64,000 bases of DNA. Source: Pseudomonas fragi (GTDB lineage: Bacteria > Pseudomonadota > Gammaproteobacteria > Pseudomonadales > Pseudomonadaceae). Within the stretch, counting starts at the first letter, position 1; the number at the start of each line of letters is the position of its first letter. This document shows positions 18,440-27,226 of this stretch, in pieces. A program made the position numbers and the translations under genes. The stretch is from NCBI RefSeq assembly GCF_002269505.1, contig NZ_NQKQ01000001.1:124001-188000 (forward strand), in the 5' to 3' direction. Below the pieces are notes generated by a model. It was given only the letters and a program-made list of their open reading frames with translations. It made no database searches and was not told where the DNA came from.

Positions 18440-18461
18440 CGCTGCGTGGCCAAACGCAGCG
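18440..18461 (-). terminator. Hairpin after amaA, possible terminator
   Basis: CGCTGCGT-6 nt-ACGCAGCG forms an 8-bp stem about 20 bp beyond the amaA stop in the direction of transcription. It lacks a proper T-run, so the terminator role is uncertain. Confidence 0.35.
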
Positions 18462-18481
18462 CCGCTCGAGAAAAAACCGCG

Positions 18482-19765
18482 TCAGATCACAATTCTTAAA
18501 CATTGACCAGCGTGATACAGCGAAAAGCCCGCTTCGTATAAACAACTGCGCAACCCCGTGCCAGATAGCGGGCGCATCGGTGCAAAAGGAATCGGCAGGG
18601 CCTTGGCATCTCCACTGCACAAATAATCGGCAAAGGCCTTGCCCACTACGCTGCCCGTGGTCACGCCGCGCCCGTTGTAGCCGGTGACTGCCACCAAACC
18701 GGGCGCCGGTTCAAATAATCGCATCAGGTGATCGGGAGTAAACGCGATGCAGCCGGTCCAGGTACATTCCCACTCCACCCCCTTGAGATAGGGAAAGTAG
18801 TGCTGCTGCACGCGGTCGGCCCAGGCCTTGAGAAACCACGCAGGCTTTTGATTGCCGTTGCCCAGGCTGCCGAGCAGTAAACGGCCGTCGGCATCGCGGC
18901 GGATGCTGCTCAAAACCTGGCGGGTATCCCACGACCCTTGGCCACCGGGCAGGATGCGCTCTGCGGTAGCGTCAGTCAGAGGTCTGGAGGCGACCTGGTA
19001 GTAGTAGCCAGGGAAAAAGTTACGTCGCAAGTCAGTCCATTCGCCTTCTGTGTAGGCATTGGACGCCAGCACCACCTGCTCGGCACTGACCGCGCCGTGG
19101 GCAGTTTGCACTGACCAGCGTGGGCCCTGACGTTCAAGCCCGGTCACCGGCGAGTGATCAAACAACTGTCCGCCCAGGCCACTGGCCGCCTTGGCCAGCC
19201 CCGAGGTATAGGCCATCGGGTTGAGGGTACCGGCGCGGCGATCAAGCAAGGCTGCAGCAATTTTGCTGGTGCCGGTGGCGGCTTCGCAGGCAGCGCCAGT
19301 GAGCAGCTCCACAGGCGCTCCTCGACGCTTCCATTGGGCTTCACGGCTGCGCAGATCGGCTTCGCCACGGGCGTTGTGGGCCATATGCAGCGTGCCTTCG
19401 CGACGCAACTGGCAGTCAATACGGTATTTGTCGATCAAGCTGAACACCAGCGCGGGGGCGGCGCCAAGCATGCGGTTCAACTGGCTACCGACCGCCTCGC
19501 CGAAACCGGCTTCGATGTCATCGGGCGGTATCCACATACCGGCATTGACCAATCCTACGTTACGCCCGGAGCCACCATGCCCGGTTCGGTGGGCTTCGAG
19601 CACGCAGACGCTTTTGCCCTGTTCGAGCAAATGGATAGCCGCAGACAAACCGGTGATGCCAGCACCGATCACACATACGTCGACGCTCAATTCGCCTTTA
19701 AAGGTTGGCGCTTGGGGGCGTTGGGGGGTGAGGGTTTCCCACAGACATTGTTCTTGTAAAGGCAT
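18482..19765 (-). CDS. amaA: FAD-dependent oxidoreductase, probable L-pipecolate oxidase AmaA
   Basis: 427 residues of the DAO family. The FAD-binding Rossmann motif is VCVIGAGITGLSAAIHLLEQ (about residues 30-49), with HGGSGRNVGLVNAG after it and the C-terminal FAD segment VTGYNGRGVTTGSVVGKAFAD. Next to amaB and a LysR gene, this matches the P. putida ama locus, where AmaA oxidises L-pipecolate to delta1-piperideine-6-carboxylate in lysine breakdown. The name rests on this context; by sequence alone it could be another amino acid oxidase. The ATG at 19765 gives the family length (about 428 residues). Confidence 0.85.
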   Translation of the reverse strand: MPLQEQCLWETLTPQRPQAPTFKGELSVDVCVIGAGITGLSAAIHLLEQGKSVCVLEAHRTGHGGSGRNVGLVNAGMWIPPDDIEAGFGEAVGSQLNRMLGAAPALVFSLIDKYRIDCQLRREGTLHMAHNARGEADLRSREAQWKRRGAPVELLTGAACEAATGTSKIAAALLDRRAGTLNPMAYTSGLAKAASGLGGQLFDHSPVTGLERQGPRWSVQTAHGAVSAEQVVLASNAYTEGEWTDLRRNFFPGYYYQVASRPLTDATAERILPGGQGSWDTRQVLSSIRRDADGRLLLGSLGNGNQKPAWFLKAWADRVQQHYFPYLKGVEWECTWTGCIAFTPDHLMRLFEPAPGLVAVTGYNGRGVTTGSVVGKAFADYLCSGDAKALPIPFAPMRPLSGTGLRSCLYEAGFSLYHAGQCLRIVI

Positions 19766-19805
19766 TGCCAAGCTCCAGAAATGAAACCCAACCAGAATCA
19801 AAAGC

Positions 19806-19896
19806 CCCCCACCCTGGCCCTCTCCCTGAGGGAGAGGAGACTAAAGGCAAAAGCAGATCAACCCCCTCTCCCTCCGTGAGAGGGTTGGGGTGAGGG
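19806..19896. repeat. CCCTCTCCC-type inverted repeat pair
   Basis: Two short hairpins (cctctccctgagggagagg, and a ccctct/agaggg stem) separated by about 30 bp, with outer CCACCCTGG-like and GGGGTGAGGG flanks in inverse orientation. They fill the 142-bp gap between amaB and amaA and are related to the elements at 1.6, 24.7 and 61.9 kb. Confidence 0.6.
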
Positions 19897-19907
19897 CTTG
19901 TATCACC

Positions 19908-21398
19908 TCAATCGAACGTAATCCCCTGCGCCAGCGGCAGCTCCAGCGAGTAATTCACGGTATTGGTCTGGCGGCGCATATACCCACGCCATGCATCTGA
20001 CCCCGACTCGCGACCACCGCCCGTTTCTTTCTCACCGCCAAACGCGCCGCCGATTTCCGCACCGCTGGGGCCGATATTGACGTTGGCGATGCCGCAGTCA
20101 CTGCCCGTGGCAGACATAAATTGCTCTGCCTCGCGCACGTCGGTGGTGAAGATGCACGACGACAGGCCCTGGGGTACGGCGTTGTTCAGGCGCAAGGCCT
20201 CGGCAAAGTCGCTGTAACCGACCACATACAAAATCGGTGCGAAGGTCTCGCTGCACACCACGTCGCTCTGCTCGGGCATCTCAACAATGGCCGGGGCCAC
20301 GTAGTAAGCGCCGGGGTACTGGCCGGCCAATTGGCGTTCGCCACCGAACACACGCCCGCCCTCGCTCAGGGCCTGCTCCAGGGCGTCGCGCATGTTTTCA
20401 AAGCTGTTCTTGTCGATCAGCGGCCCCACCAGGTTACCTTCGAGCGGGTGGCCAATACGCACTTTGGAATAGGCGGCCTTGAGCCGGGTGACGATTTCGT
20501 CCTTGACCGATTCATGGGCGATCAGGCGGCGCAGGCTGGTGCAACGCTGGCCCGCAGTACCCACGGCACTGAACAGGATGGCGCGTACGGCCATGTCCAG
20601 ATCGGCGCTTGGCGCCAGGATCATCGCGTTGTTGCCGCCCAGCTCCAGAATGCTGCGGGCAAAGCGCGCGGCGATCTTGGGCGCCACTTCGCGGCCCATG
20701 CGTGTGCTGCCGGTGGCGCTGATCAGCGCTACGCGCGGGTCATCCACCAGGGCCTCGCCGGCTTCACGGCCACCAATCACCACTTGGGCCAAATACTTGG
20801 GCGCGTCGGCAAATGAGTGCAGGACCCGGTCAAACAAAGCCTGGCAAGCCAGCGCAGTCAGCGGGGTTTTTTCGGACGGTTTCCAGATCACCGCGTTGCC
20901 ACACACCAGCGCCAGGGTGGTATTCCATGCCCAAACCGCTACCGGAAAATTGAAGGCGCTGATCACGCCCACCACCCCCAGCGGGTGCCAGGTTTCCCGC
21001 ATATGGTGGCCCGGACGTTCCGAGGCAATGGTCAAACCATAGAGCTGACGCGACAGGCCGACAGCAAAGTCGCAAATATCGATCATTTCCTGCACTTCGC
21101 CCAACCCTTCCTGGGTGATCTTGCCCGCCTCCCATGACACCAGCTCGCCCAGATCGGCCTTGTACTCACGCAGCAAATCGCCGAACTGGCGCACCAGTTC
21201 CCCACGACGCGGGGCAGGCACTTTGCGCCAGGCCTCGAAGGCGTGCTCGGCACGGGTCACGTGCTGCTCGGCCTCGGCGGCACCTTCCCAGTGCACGGCG
21301 CCAATCTGGCTGCCATCAATCGGCGTGTACACCGGCTGCGTGCCCTGCTGATAAAGCGCGGGGTTCACACCAAGACGATCCAGTAATGCGGCAACCAT
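19908..21398 (-). CDS. amaB: L-piperidine-6-carboxylate (alpha-aminoadipate semialdehyde) dehydrogenase AmaB
   Basis: 496 residues, NAD(P)-dependent aldehyde dehydrogenase superfamily, ALDH7 type. Visible are the cofactor segment ISATGSTRMGREVAPKIA, the catalytic Glu in ILELGGNNAMI, and the catalytic Cys in GTAGQRCTSLRRL. In P. putida AmaB turns piperideine-6-carboxylate, in equilibrium with aminoadipate semialdehyde, into 2-aminoadipate, directly downstream of AmaA. The ATG at 21398 has AGGAG upstream and gives the P. putida length. It is transcribed before amaA and divergently from the LysR gene. Confidence 0.9.
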   Translation of the reverse strand: MVAALLDRLGVNPALYQQGTQPVYTPIDGSQIGAVHWEGAAEAEQHVTRAEHAFEAWRKVPAPRRGELVRQFGDLLREYKADLGELVSWEAGKITQEGLGEVQEMIDICDFAVGLSRQLYGLTIASERPGHHMRETWHPLGVVGVISAFNFPVAVWAWNTTLALVCGNAVIWKPSEKTPLTALACQALFDRVLHSFADAPKYLAQVVIGGREAGEALVDDPRVALISATGSTRMGREVAPKIAARFARSILELGGNNAMILAPSADLDMAVRAILFSAVGTAGQRCTSLRRLIAHESVKDEIVTRLKAAYSKVRIGHPLEGNLVGPLIDKNSFENMRDALEQALSEGGRVFGGERQLAGQYPGAYYVAPAIVEMPEQSDVVCSETFAPILYVVGYSDFAEALRLNNAVPQGLSSCIFTTDVREAEQFMSATGSDCGIANVNIGPSGAEIGGAFGGEKETGGGRESGSDAWRGYMRRQTNTVNYSLELPLAQGITFD

Positions 21399-21550
21399 TG
21401 AAGGCACTCCTTGAGCTGAAAAATGATTCACAGGTCTTTAGTTGTAGCTGGCCCGCATCGCGGCAACAAACGACCTTTAAGCGAGATATCATTCCGAAAA
21501 TTCATGCTGCGCTGGTAACGTTGCCTTACAACAAGAATCCGGGGCCTTTT

Positions 21551-22513
21551 ATGCTCAACAAGCGCCATTTACCTTCGATCACGGCGTTGCAGTGTTTTGA
21601 AGCCGTGACCCGTCACCTGAGCTTCACCCGCGCCGCCGAAGAGCTGAACCTGACCCAGAGCGCCGTCAGCAAACAGGTTGCGCAGCTTGAGGAGCTGTTG
21701 CAGCACTTGCTGTTTCGCCGGGTACGGCGTCGCTTGCAACTGACGCCAGCGGGCGATCTGTATCTGGTAGAAGTCCGAAAAATCCTGACCCAGGTCGAGA
21801 TGTCGACCCACACCCTGCGCTCCTATGGCGGCGAAACGGAAGTGCTGCGGGTCTCCACTCCTTCCACGTTTGGCGCCCGCTGGCTGGTGCCGCGCCTCAA
21901 GGGTTGGGGCATACGCCATCCGCATATCCATCTGGACCTGTGCAACGAGCAGCAAGGCGACGACCTGCTGCAAGGGCGCAGCGACCTGGCGTTTTACTTC
22001 GGTCAGGGCTCACGGCCCGGCACCGAAAGCCTGAAGTTGTTTGGCGAAGAGCTTGTCGCCGTGTGCGCGCCGTCGAGCCTGCCAGTTGCACCACTGACCG
22101 ACCCGACCCAACTCACAGGCCTGGTGTTGCTGCAGAACGCTTCGCGGCCACAGGCCTGGCACGAATGGTTTGAGTGCCAGGGCTTTCGCACCGACCACAG
22201 CTATCACGGGCCGCGTTTTGACACCTTTTACATGTGCATCCGCGCGGCGCAGGTGGGCTGCGGTGTCGCCTTGCTGCCGAAATTTCTGGTGGAGGAAGAG
22301 CTGGCTGACGGCAAGCTGGTCATTGCCTGGCAGCAGCCGATGCCGAGTCGCGATGCCTATTACCTGGCGTACCCTGAACATTCGGCTGGCGTGCCCAAGG
22401 TAAAGGCATTCGTGAGCTGGATAATGGAGCAGCTGGATGCGCTCCCGCGAGGCACAAACAGTGCCGAATCACAAAAACCGCTGGCAAAACCGCCTGCGGA
22501 TATGCGCCACTAG
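21551..22513 (+). CDS. LysR-family regulator of the ama (lysine/pipecolate) genes
   Basis: 320 residues. The N-terminal winged helix is of the GcvA/AmpR subgroup (LSFTRAAEELNLTQSAVSKQ, about residues 24-43), and a substrate-binding-like sensor domain follows (STPSTFGARWLVPRL). The 152-bp divergent gap to amaB is the classical LysR arrangement, so it probably activates amaBA in response to a lysine-pathway intermediate. The ATG at 21551 was chosen over the much longer open frame to 21134, which runs across amaB. Confidence 0.85.
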   Translation: MLNKRHLPSITALQCFEAVTRHLSFTRAAEELNLTQSAVSKQVAQLEELLQHLLFRRVRRRLQLTPAGDLYLVEVRKILTQVEMSTHTLRSYGGETEVLRVSTPSTFGARWLVPRLKGWGIRHPHIHLDLCNEQQGDDLLQGRSDLAFYFGQGSRPGTESLKLFGEELVAVCAPSSLPVAPLTDPTQLTGLVLLQNASRPQAWHEWFECQGFRTDHSYHGPRFDTFYMCIRAAQVGCGVALLPKFLVEEELADGKLVIAWQQPMPSRDAYYLAYPEHSAGVPKVKAFVSWIMEQLDALPRGTNSAESQKPLAKPPADMRH

Positions 22514-22577
22514 CGCCATTCATTGAAAAAGCTGAACGCCGTGGCTTTCCGGCACGGGCAGCATGGAGATTGCCGCT

Positions 22578-23792
22578 ATGAGCGAGAGTGTGTTTGCCGA
22601 TCGCATCGTGCAGAACCTGCTCGACACCGACTTCTACAAATTGACCATGATGCAGGCGGTGCTGCACAACTACCCCAACGTCGAAGTCGAGTGGGAATTC
22701 CGCTGCCGCAACAGCGAGGATTTGCGCCCGTACCTGAACGAAATTCGCCACCAGATCGAACGCCTGTGCGAACTGAGCATGACTCAGGACCAGTTGGGTT
22801 TTCTGGAACGCATTACGTTTATGAAGCCCGATTTCATACGCTTTTTGGGGCTGTTTCGCTTCAATATGCGCTACGTACACACCGGCATCGAAAATGGCGA
22901 GCTGGTTATTCGCCTGCGCGGGCCGTGGCTGCATGTGATCTTGTTTGAAGTGCCATTGCTGGCGATTGTCAGCGAAGTGCGCAACCGTTCGCGCTATGCA
23001 GGCACAGTACTGTCCCAGGCCCGGGAGCAGCTGTATCGCAAGTTCGACTGGTTGCAGGCCAATGCCAGTGCCGACGAATTGTCCGAGCTGCAAGTCGCTG
23101 ATTTCGGCACCCGCCGACGCTTTTCATACCGTGTGCAGGAAGAAGTCGTCAGTGTGCTCAAGCATGACTTCCCCGGGCGTTTTGTCGGCACCAGCAACGT
23201 CAACTTGTCCCGTGAACTGGACATGAAACCGCTGGGCACCATGGCCCACGAATGGATCATGGCGCACCAGCAACTGGGCCCCCGACTGATCGACAGCCAG
23301 AGCGCTGCGCTTGACTGCTGGGTACGCGAATACCGTGGCCTGCTGGGGATTGCCCTGACGGACTGCATCACCACCGATGCCTTCCTGAAAGATTTCGACC
23401 TGTACTTTGCCAAGCTCTTCGACGGCTTGCGCCACGACTCGGGCGACCCGGTGGTATGGGCCGAAAAATGCATAGCCCATTACCACAAGCTGGGCATTGA
23501 CCCGATGAGCAAGACCCTGGTGTTCTCCGACAGCCTGACCCTGCCCCGGGCCCTGGAGATTTTCCGGGCGCTGCGCGGCAGGATCAACGTCAGCTTCGGT
23601 ATCGGGACTAACCTGACCTGCGACATTCCGGGGGTTGAGCCAATGAGCATCGTGCTTAAAATGACCGCCTGTAATGGCTCGCCAGTGGCCAAGATTTCCG
23701 ATGAGCCGGGCAAGACCCATTGCTCCGACCCTAATTTCGCCGCCTACTTGCGCCACGTTTTCCAAGTTCCTGAACAGTCCCACAAGGAGTGA
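22578..23792 (+). CDS. pncB: Nicotinate phosphoribosyltransferase
   Basis: 404 residues, PncB family. It joins nicotinate to PRPP to give nicotinate mononucleotide in NAD salvage. Motifs are [20 protein letters not shown] (residues 11-30), [21 protein letters not shown], and [17 protein letters not shown] in the PRPP/phosphate site region. A GGAG lies upstream of the ATG at 22578. nadE follows after 3 nt, so the two form an NAD salvage operon. Confidence 0.96.
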   Translation: MSESVFADRIVQNLLDTDFYKLTMMQAVLHNYPNVEVEWEFRCRNSEDLRPYLNEIRHQIERLCELSMTQDQLGFLERITFMKPDFIRFLGLFRFNMRYVHTGIENGELVIRLRGPWLHVILFEVPLLAIVSEVRNRSRYAGTVLSQAREQLYRKFDWLQANASADELSELQVADFGTRRRFSYRVQEEVVSVLKHDFPGRFVGTSNVNLSRELDMKPLGTMAHEWIMAHQQLGPRLIDSQSAALDCWVREYRGLLGIALTDCITTDAFLKDFDLYFAKLFDGLRHDSGDPVVWAEKCIAHYHKLGIDPMSKTLVFSDSLTLPRALEIFRALRGRINVSFGIGTNLTCDIPGVEPMSIVLKMTACNGSPVAKISDEPGKTHCSDPNFAAYLRHVFQVPEQSHKE

Positions 23793-23795
23793 ATC

Positions 23796-24623
23796 ATGCA
23801 GGCCGTACAGCGTCAGATTGCTGCAGACCTCAAGGTCCAGCCGCCATTCAAAGACATCGCAGCCCTTGAGGCCGAGGTCGCCCGGCGCATCACCTTCATT
23901 CAGTGCTGCCTGCACAATGCCAGGCTCAAGACCCTGGTACTGGGCATCAGCGGCGGGGTCGACTCACTGACCGCAGGCCTGATGGCACAACGTGCCGTGC
24001 AGCAATTGCGCGAGCAAACCGGCGACCAGGCCTATCGCTTTATTGCCGTGCGCCTGCCTTACGGCGTGCAGCATGACGAAGCCGACGCCACGGCTGCGGT
24101 CGACTTTATCAATCCGGACGAGCGCCAAACCGTAAACATCGGCCCGGCGGTCAAGGCCCTTGCGGCTGAAGTGACTGCGTTTGAAGGTAGGCCTGCCGCC
24201 ACCGTGGACTTTGTACTGGGCAACACCAAGGCGCGGATGCGTATGGTGGCCCAATACACCATCGCCGGAGCGACTGGTGGCCTGGTGATAGGCACTGACC
24301 ATGCCGCCGAGGCGGTGATGGGCTTCTTCACCAAATTCGGCGACGGCTCCTGCGACCTGGCACCGCTCAGCGGGCTGGTGAAAAATCAGGTACGGGCCAT
24401 TGCTCGGCATTTTGGAGCCCCGGAATCGCTGGTGGAAAAAGTCCCGACTGCCGACCTCGAAGACCTGGAACCGGGCAAGCCGGACGAAGCGTCTCACGGC
24501 GTGACCTATGCCGAGATCGATGCCTTTTTGCATGGCGAGCCGGTGAGCGAAGAAGCGTTCAGGATCATCAGCAGTACGTACGAAAAAACCCATCACAAGC
24601 GTGAGATGCCGTTCGCCCCTTGA
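23796..24623 (+). CDS. nadE: NH3-dependent NAD+ synthetase
   Basis: 275 residues, the usual length of the ammonia-dependent NadE. The ATP-pyrophosphatase loop is [14 protein letters not shown] (about residues 49-62), and [10 protein letters not shown] and [19 protein letters not shown] are family motifs. It amidates nicotinate adenine dinucleotide to NAD+. There is no N-terminal glutaminase domain. Its start follows pncB immediately with AAGGAG before the ATG. Confidence 0.97.
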   Translation: MQAVQRQIAADLKVQPPFKDIAALEAEVARRITFIQCCLHNARLKTLVLGISGGVDSLTAGLMAQRAVQQLREQTGDQAYRFIAVRLPYGVQHDEADATAAVDFINPDERQTVNIGPAVKALAAEVTAFEGRPAATVDFVLGNTKARMRMVAQYTIAGATGGLVIGTDHAAEAVMGFFTKFGDGSCDLAPLSGLVKNQVRAIARHFGAPESLVEKVPTADLEDLEPGKPDEASHGVTYAEIDAFLHGEPVSEEAFRIISSTYEKTHHKREMPFAP

Positions 24624-24636
24624 GCCTGTGGATACC

Positions 24637-24757
24637 TTGACCCTCACCCCAACCCTCTCCCGGAGGGAGAGGGAGCAGACCGCACGCGGTTTCAAGAACA
24701 CCATCAATCCGTCCCCTCTCCCTCCGGGAGAGGCGTGGTGAGGGGCTTTTTCCTACC
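24637..24757. repeat. CCCTCTCCC-type inverted repeat pair
   Basis: A CCTCACCCC...CCCTCTCCCGGAGGGAGAGGG unit and its inverse (CCCTCTCCCTCCGGGAGAGG...GGTGAGGGG) face each other across about 45 bp, followed by ttttt. It lies just after nadE and may act as its terminator. Confidence 0.6.
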
Positions 24758-24854
24758 CGGAAAAAACGGAATGAACCCTGCAATTTTTTTCGCTTGTGGC
24801 CACAACGGCCAAAGGCTTTGATAGACGTCTATTTCGTCGCCAGAGCCCTGCCCC

Positions 24855-25877
24855 ATGTCTTCTTTCGATGGTTTGTTCTCCCTTGTCGGTTCATTGCTCG
24901 GCCAACCGGCATCTGCCTGGTTGCGCGAGCATGTCGAAGTGCCCGAAGGGCTGCTGCGCTTCAACTGGCATGAGCAGGCGGTGCACAGGGTGTGGCTCGC
25001 CGAAGCCCTGAACCTGTGCCTGCTGCACAAGCTGGTGGAAGCCGTACCTGAAGGTCGGCGCTATGTCGAAGAACAGGCACAGAATGGGCGCAAGGTGGTG
25101 TTTGACCACGGCGCCATCCGCACGGTCGACTGGCCCGTAAACGGCGAACTACCACGCGGTCGTCAGGCATTTTCCCGCTTGCTTGAGCCGCTGGGCTTTA
25201 CCGATGTACGAACCTACCCCCTGACCAAGCTGAACATGACCGGCTGGGGCTACCGGCAAATGGACTTGCCTGAGGACATCGCCCAGTTCTTTGTCTCGGA
25301 ACTGCACCCCGGCCGCTTCAGCGAGGCCTTTCAACAGGCCGTCAGCCGCGTGGTCGGTTCCAGCCTTGACCCGTTGTCGGCCCAACACCACAGTATCCTC
25401 AAGACTCTGAGCCTCACCCGCCATTGCAGCCTGAGCCAGGCGCAGACCCTGCTGCCAGCGCTGTACCGGGCATTCGGCCGGCAACATGGCGTGGTACAGG
25501 AAGCGGACTACCACTGCCTGCTCGCTGAAAGTGCCGAGATGGCCTGGATCGCCACAGAGGGCAACAGTTTCAACCACCTGACCGACCGGGTTGCCGACCT
25601 CGAAGCATGCGTCGCACAACAGCGTGATCTGCAACGCCCGATGAAAGACAGCATCGAAGTGTCGGCTTCCGGCCGCGTGATGCAGACCGCCTATCGCGCC
25701 TGCACAGTCAGCCGCGGCCTGGTCGATAGCGCGGGGGTGTACCGCGAGCACGCGGTGCCGGGTTCGTTTGTGGAGTTTATCCAGCGCAAGGCCGACCCCG
25801 ACACCGGCCGCATCGACCTGAACTTCGACAGCAGCAACGCCCAGGGCATTTTCAAGATGACCGACTCAAAAGCCTGA
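24855..25877 (+). CDS. DUF1338 family protein, short HglS (2-oxoadipate dioxygenase/decarboxylase)-like
   Basis: 340 residues of the DUF1338 family, whose characterised member HglS converts 2-oxoadipate to D-2-hydroxyglutarate late in D-lysine breakdown. The residues expected for the metal site are present: His and Arg in FDHGAIRTVDW (about residues 76-86), a second His in GNSFNHLTDRV, and a Glu in GSFVEFIQRK. HglS, as recalled, is near 460 residues, so this is a shorter relative. It lies 2.3 kb from the ama genes, so a lysine-pathway role is plausible but unproven. No ribosome site is strong; the ATG at 24855 fits the family start. Confidence 0.75.
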   Translation: MSSFDGLFSLVGSLLGQPASAWLREHVEVPEGLLRFNWHEQAVHRVWLAEALNLCLLHKLVEAVPEGRRYVEEQAQNGRKVVFDHGAIRTVDWPVNGELPRGRQAFSRLLEPLGFTDVRTYPLTKLNMTGWGYRQMDLPEDIAQFFVSELHPGRFSEAFQQAVSRVVGSSLDPLSAQHHSILKTLSLTRHCSLSQAQTLLPALYRAFGRQHGVVQEADYHCLLAESAEMAWIATEGNSFNHLTDRVADLEACVAQQRDLQRPMKDSIEVSASGRVMQTAYRACTVSRGLVDSAGVYREHAVPGSFVEFIQRKADPDTGRIDLNFDSSNAQGIFKMTDSKA

Positions 25878-25934
25878 CCCTGAACGCAAACAGCCCTGAC
25901 ACAAGGTCAGGGCTGCTGGTCAGCTTGCGCGGTC

Positions 25935-26381
25935 TTATTTAAGAACCACAGCGCCTTTCATCATCGAGTTGTGGCCCGGGAAGGTGCAGAAGAATTCATA
26001 TTCTTCGCCCGCTTTCAGCTTGGCCACGTCGAAGGTCACCGAGTCTTTCTCACCGGCGCCGATCACTTTGGTGTGGGCGATAACGCGCTCGTCACCGTCC
26101 TTGAGGTAGTTTTTATCCAGGCCGGCAGCGATACCGTCGGTGGAAACTGCCTGCATGTCTGCCTTTTTGCTCAACACCCAGTTATGGCCCATGACGTTTT
26201 TCGGCAGGTTGCCGGAGTGCGTCAGGTTAACTGTGAAGGTCTTGCAGGATTTGTCGATGACGATCTCTTTGGTGTTGTAAGACATCTGGTCAGTCGAATC
26301 GACAGTCACAGCACACTCAGCCGCCAGCAAATGGCCGCTGGCGAGGGTCAAAAGGGATACCGCAACAACTTTGGCAAACAT
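25935..26381 (-). CDS. azu: Azurin precursor
   Basis: 148 residues: a 20-residue signal peptide ending LLA, then a 128-residue mature blue-copper protein beginning AECAVTV. The copper ligands are in place: His in MGHNWVLS (mature position 46), and Cys, His and Met in [10 protein letters not shown] (112, 117, 121). The disulphide Cys pair (AEC and DKSC) is also present. Azurin is a periplasmic electron carrier to nitrite reductase or peroxidase. An ANR-like box lies upstream. It converges with the DUF1338 gene. Confidence 0.98.
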   Translation of the reverse strand: MFAKVVAVSLLTLASGHLLAAECAVTVDSTDQMSYNTKEIVIDKSCKTFTVNLTHSGNLPKNVMGHNWVLSKKADMQAVSTDGIAAGLDKNYLKDGDERVIAHTKVIGAGEKDSVTFDVAKLKAGEEYEFFCTFPGHNSMMKGAVVLK

Positions 26382-26713
26382 GGTCTATCTCCAAGGCAGG
26401 GTATGGAAAGCAAAAATCTGTATACAGATTGCCTGAAAATTGTATCGATTCATATGATCTACGTCATGATCTATCGCCACGATCGAAACAATCCGTCCGA
26501 AAAATGGCTTTCAGGCTTATAACCTTAGGTCATCGTTTTGAATTTTGGGGGAATAAGTAACCAGATTTAATCCACAACCGGCTTTTGCGTGGGTGTAGAG
26601 TCGTGTTTTTAGCGCAAAGTGCAACCTTGCAAAAACCCAGCTAACGGCTAAGCACTAATACAGGGCAGAATACGCGCCGCTCAACCTCACCTTCGACCCC
26701 AAGAGGATCGCCC
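26382..26713. other. 332-bp divergent control region between azurin and the 66-aa protein gene
   Basis: No coding sequence seen. It holds an ANR/FNR-like box serving azu and, on the right, the leader of the small charged protein gene with AAGAGG before its ATG. AT-rich words at 26529-26560 could host further promoters. Confidence 0.55.
26454..26467 (-). promoter_or_regulatory. ANR/FNR-like box upstream of azurin
   Basis: On the minus strand ATGAC-GTAG-ATCAT matches TTGAT-N4-ATCAA at the core TGAC/ATCA halves. It is centred about 79 bp before the azurin ATG, so with a 35-40 nt leader it would sit near -41. P. aeruginosa azu is known to be ANR-controlled. Confidence 0.5.
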
Positions 26714-26914
26714 ATGGCCAAACCAAACTATAACTTCGCTAAGCGTCAAAGAGACTTGGCTAAAGAGCAGAAGAAAGAGGAAAAAGCTGCCCGCAAGAAA
26801 GCGGCTGCTGAAGGTGGCATCGTAGACACCGAACTGGAACACGAAGTCGACAGCGAAAATGAAGGCGCCGCAGAAGATACCGGCGCACCGGAAGACAAAG
26901 CACCAACCGCTTGA
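26714..26914 (+). CDS. Small highly charged conserved protein, function unknown
   Basis: 66 residues. The first half is strongly basic with a likely single helix (NFAKRQRDLAKEQKKEEKAA), and the second half is strongly acidic. It has no signal peptide or membrane segment. AAGAGG lies 9 nt before the ATG. The same start, MAKPNY-FAKRQRDLAKEQKK, is recalled from many pseudomonads, so it is a real conserved gene. The basic helix might bind RNA or ribosomes; that is a guess. Confidence 0.75.
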   Translation: MAKPNYNFAKRQRDLAKEQKKEEKAARKKAAAEGGIVDTELEHEVDSENEGAAEDTGAPEDKAPTA

Positions 26915-26962
26915 CCCCCTCGGCCCGGTTATCCACAACCCGGCCCACAGGATCTGTGATCA

Positions 26963-26987
26963 GGATCAGCAGCCCGCCTGCTGATCC
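26963..26987 (+). terminator. Hairpin after the 66-aa protein gene
   Basis: GGATCAGCAG-5 nt-CTGCTGATCC is a 10-bp perfect stem about 50 bp after the stop. It is not followed by a T-run, so it may be a terminator or an RNA-stabilising stem. Confidence 0.45.
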
Positions 26988-27093
26988 TCGCAGTTAGCCT
27001 GAACGCCCTCAGACGCTCCAAACCTCATTCCCTTACCGCGCGACAGCAAACAGCCTACAAACCCGTGGCAGGCTTCTCAGCGCGCAGAAAGCA

Positions 27094-27119
27094 CAACGCC
27101 AGCCCGAAGGCTGGCGTTG
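27094..27119 (-). terminator. Rho-independent terminator, probably of ygiQ
   Basis: CAACGCCAGCC-CGAA-GGCTGGCGTTG is an 11-bp stem with a tetraloop. On the minus strand it is followed by tgctttctg. The REP doublet lies between it and the ygiQ stop. Confidence 0.6.
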
Positions 27120-27125
27120 GTATCT

Positions 27126-27212
27126 TGTGGGAGCGGGCTTGCTCGCGATGCAAACAGCGCGGTGTATCAGATTGACCGCGGTGATCCCATCGCGAGCAAG
27201 CCCGCTCCCACA
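27126..27212. repeat. REP doublet (REPIN), 87 bp
   Basis: Perfectly paired arms tgtgggagcgggcttgctcg and complement, 15 bp before the ygiQ stop codon. Confidence 0.9.
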
Positions 27213-27226
27213 ATGCCGTGATTTAT

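Larger units (their letters stand above)
18119..18481. other. 363-bp gene-free region: livK upstream control region
   Basis: No coding sequence seen. It holds a palindrome cluster (18321-18345), a hairpin (18440-18461) after the amaA stop, and an AT-rich stretch around 18198-18260 where the livK promoter probably lies; no clear -35/-10 pair could be picked. Confidence 0.6.
26915..27226. other. 312-bp gene-free region with two hairpins and a REP doublet
   Basis: It contains a TTATCCACA 9-mer right after the 66-aa gene (about 26929-26937), the hairpin at 26963, the terminator at 27094 and the REP doublet at 27126. No coding sequence is seen. Confidence 0.6.

Noticed and set aside
21399-21550. 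LysR T-N11-A box between amaB and the LysR gene
   Set aside because: Several loose matches exist but none stands out; the site could not be placed.
26929-26937. Single TTATCCACA as a DnaA-related site
   Set aside because: One isolated 9-mer is close to chance expectation; only the cluster at 12.4-12.9 kb was reported.
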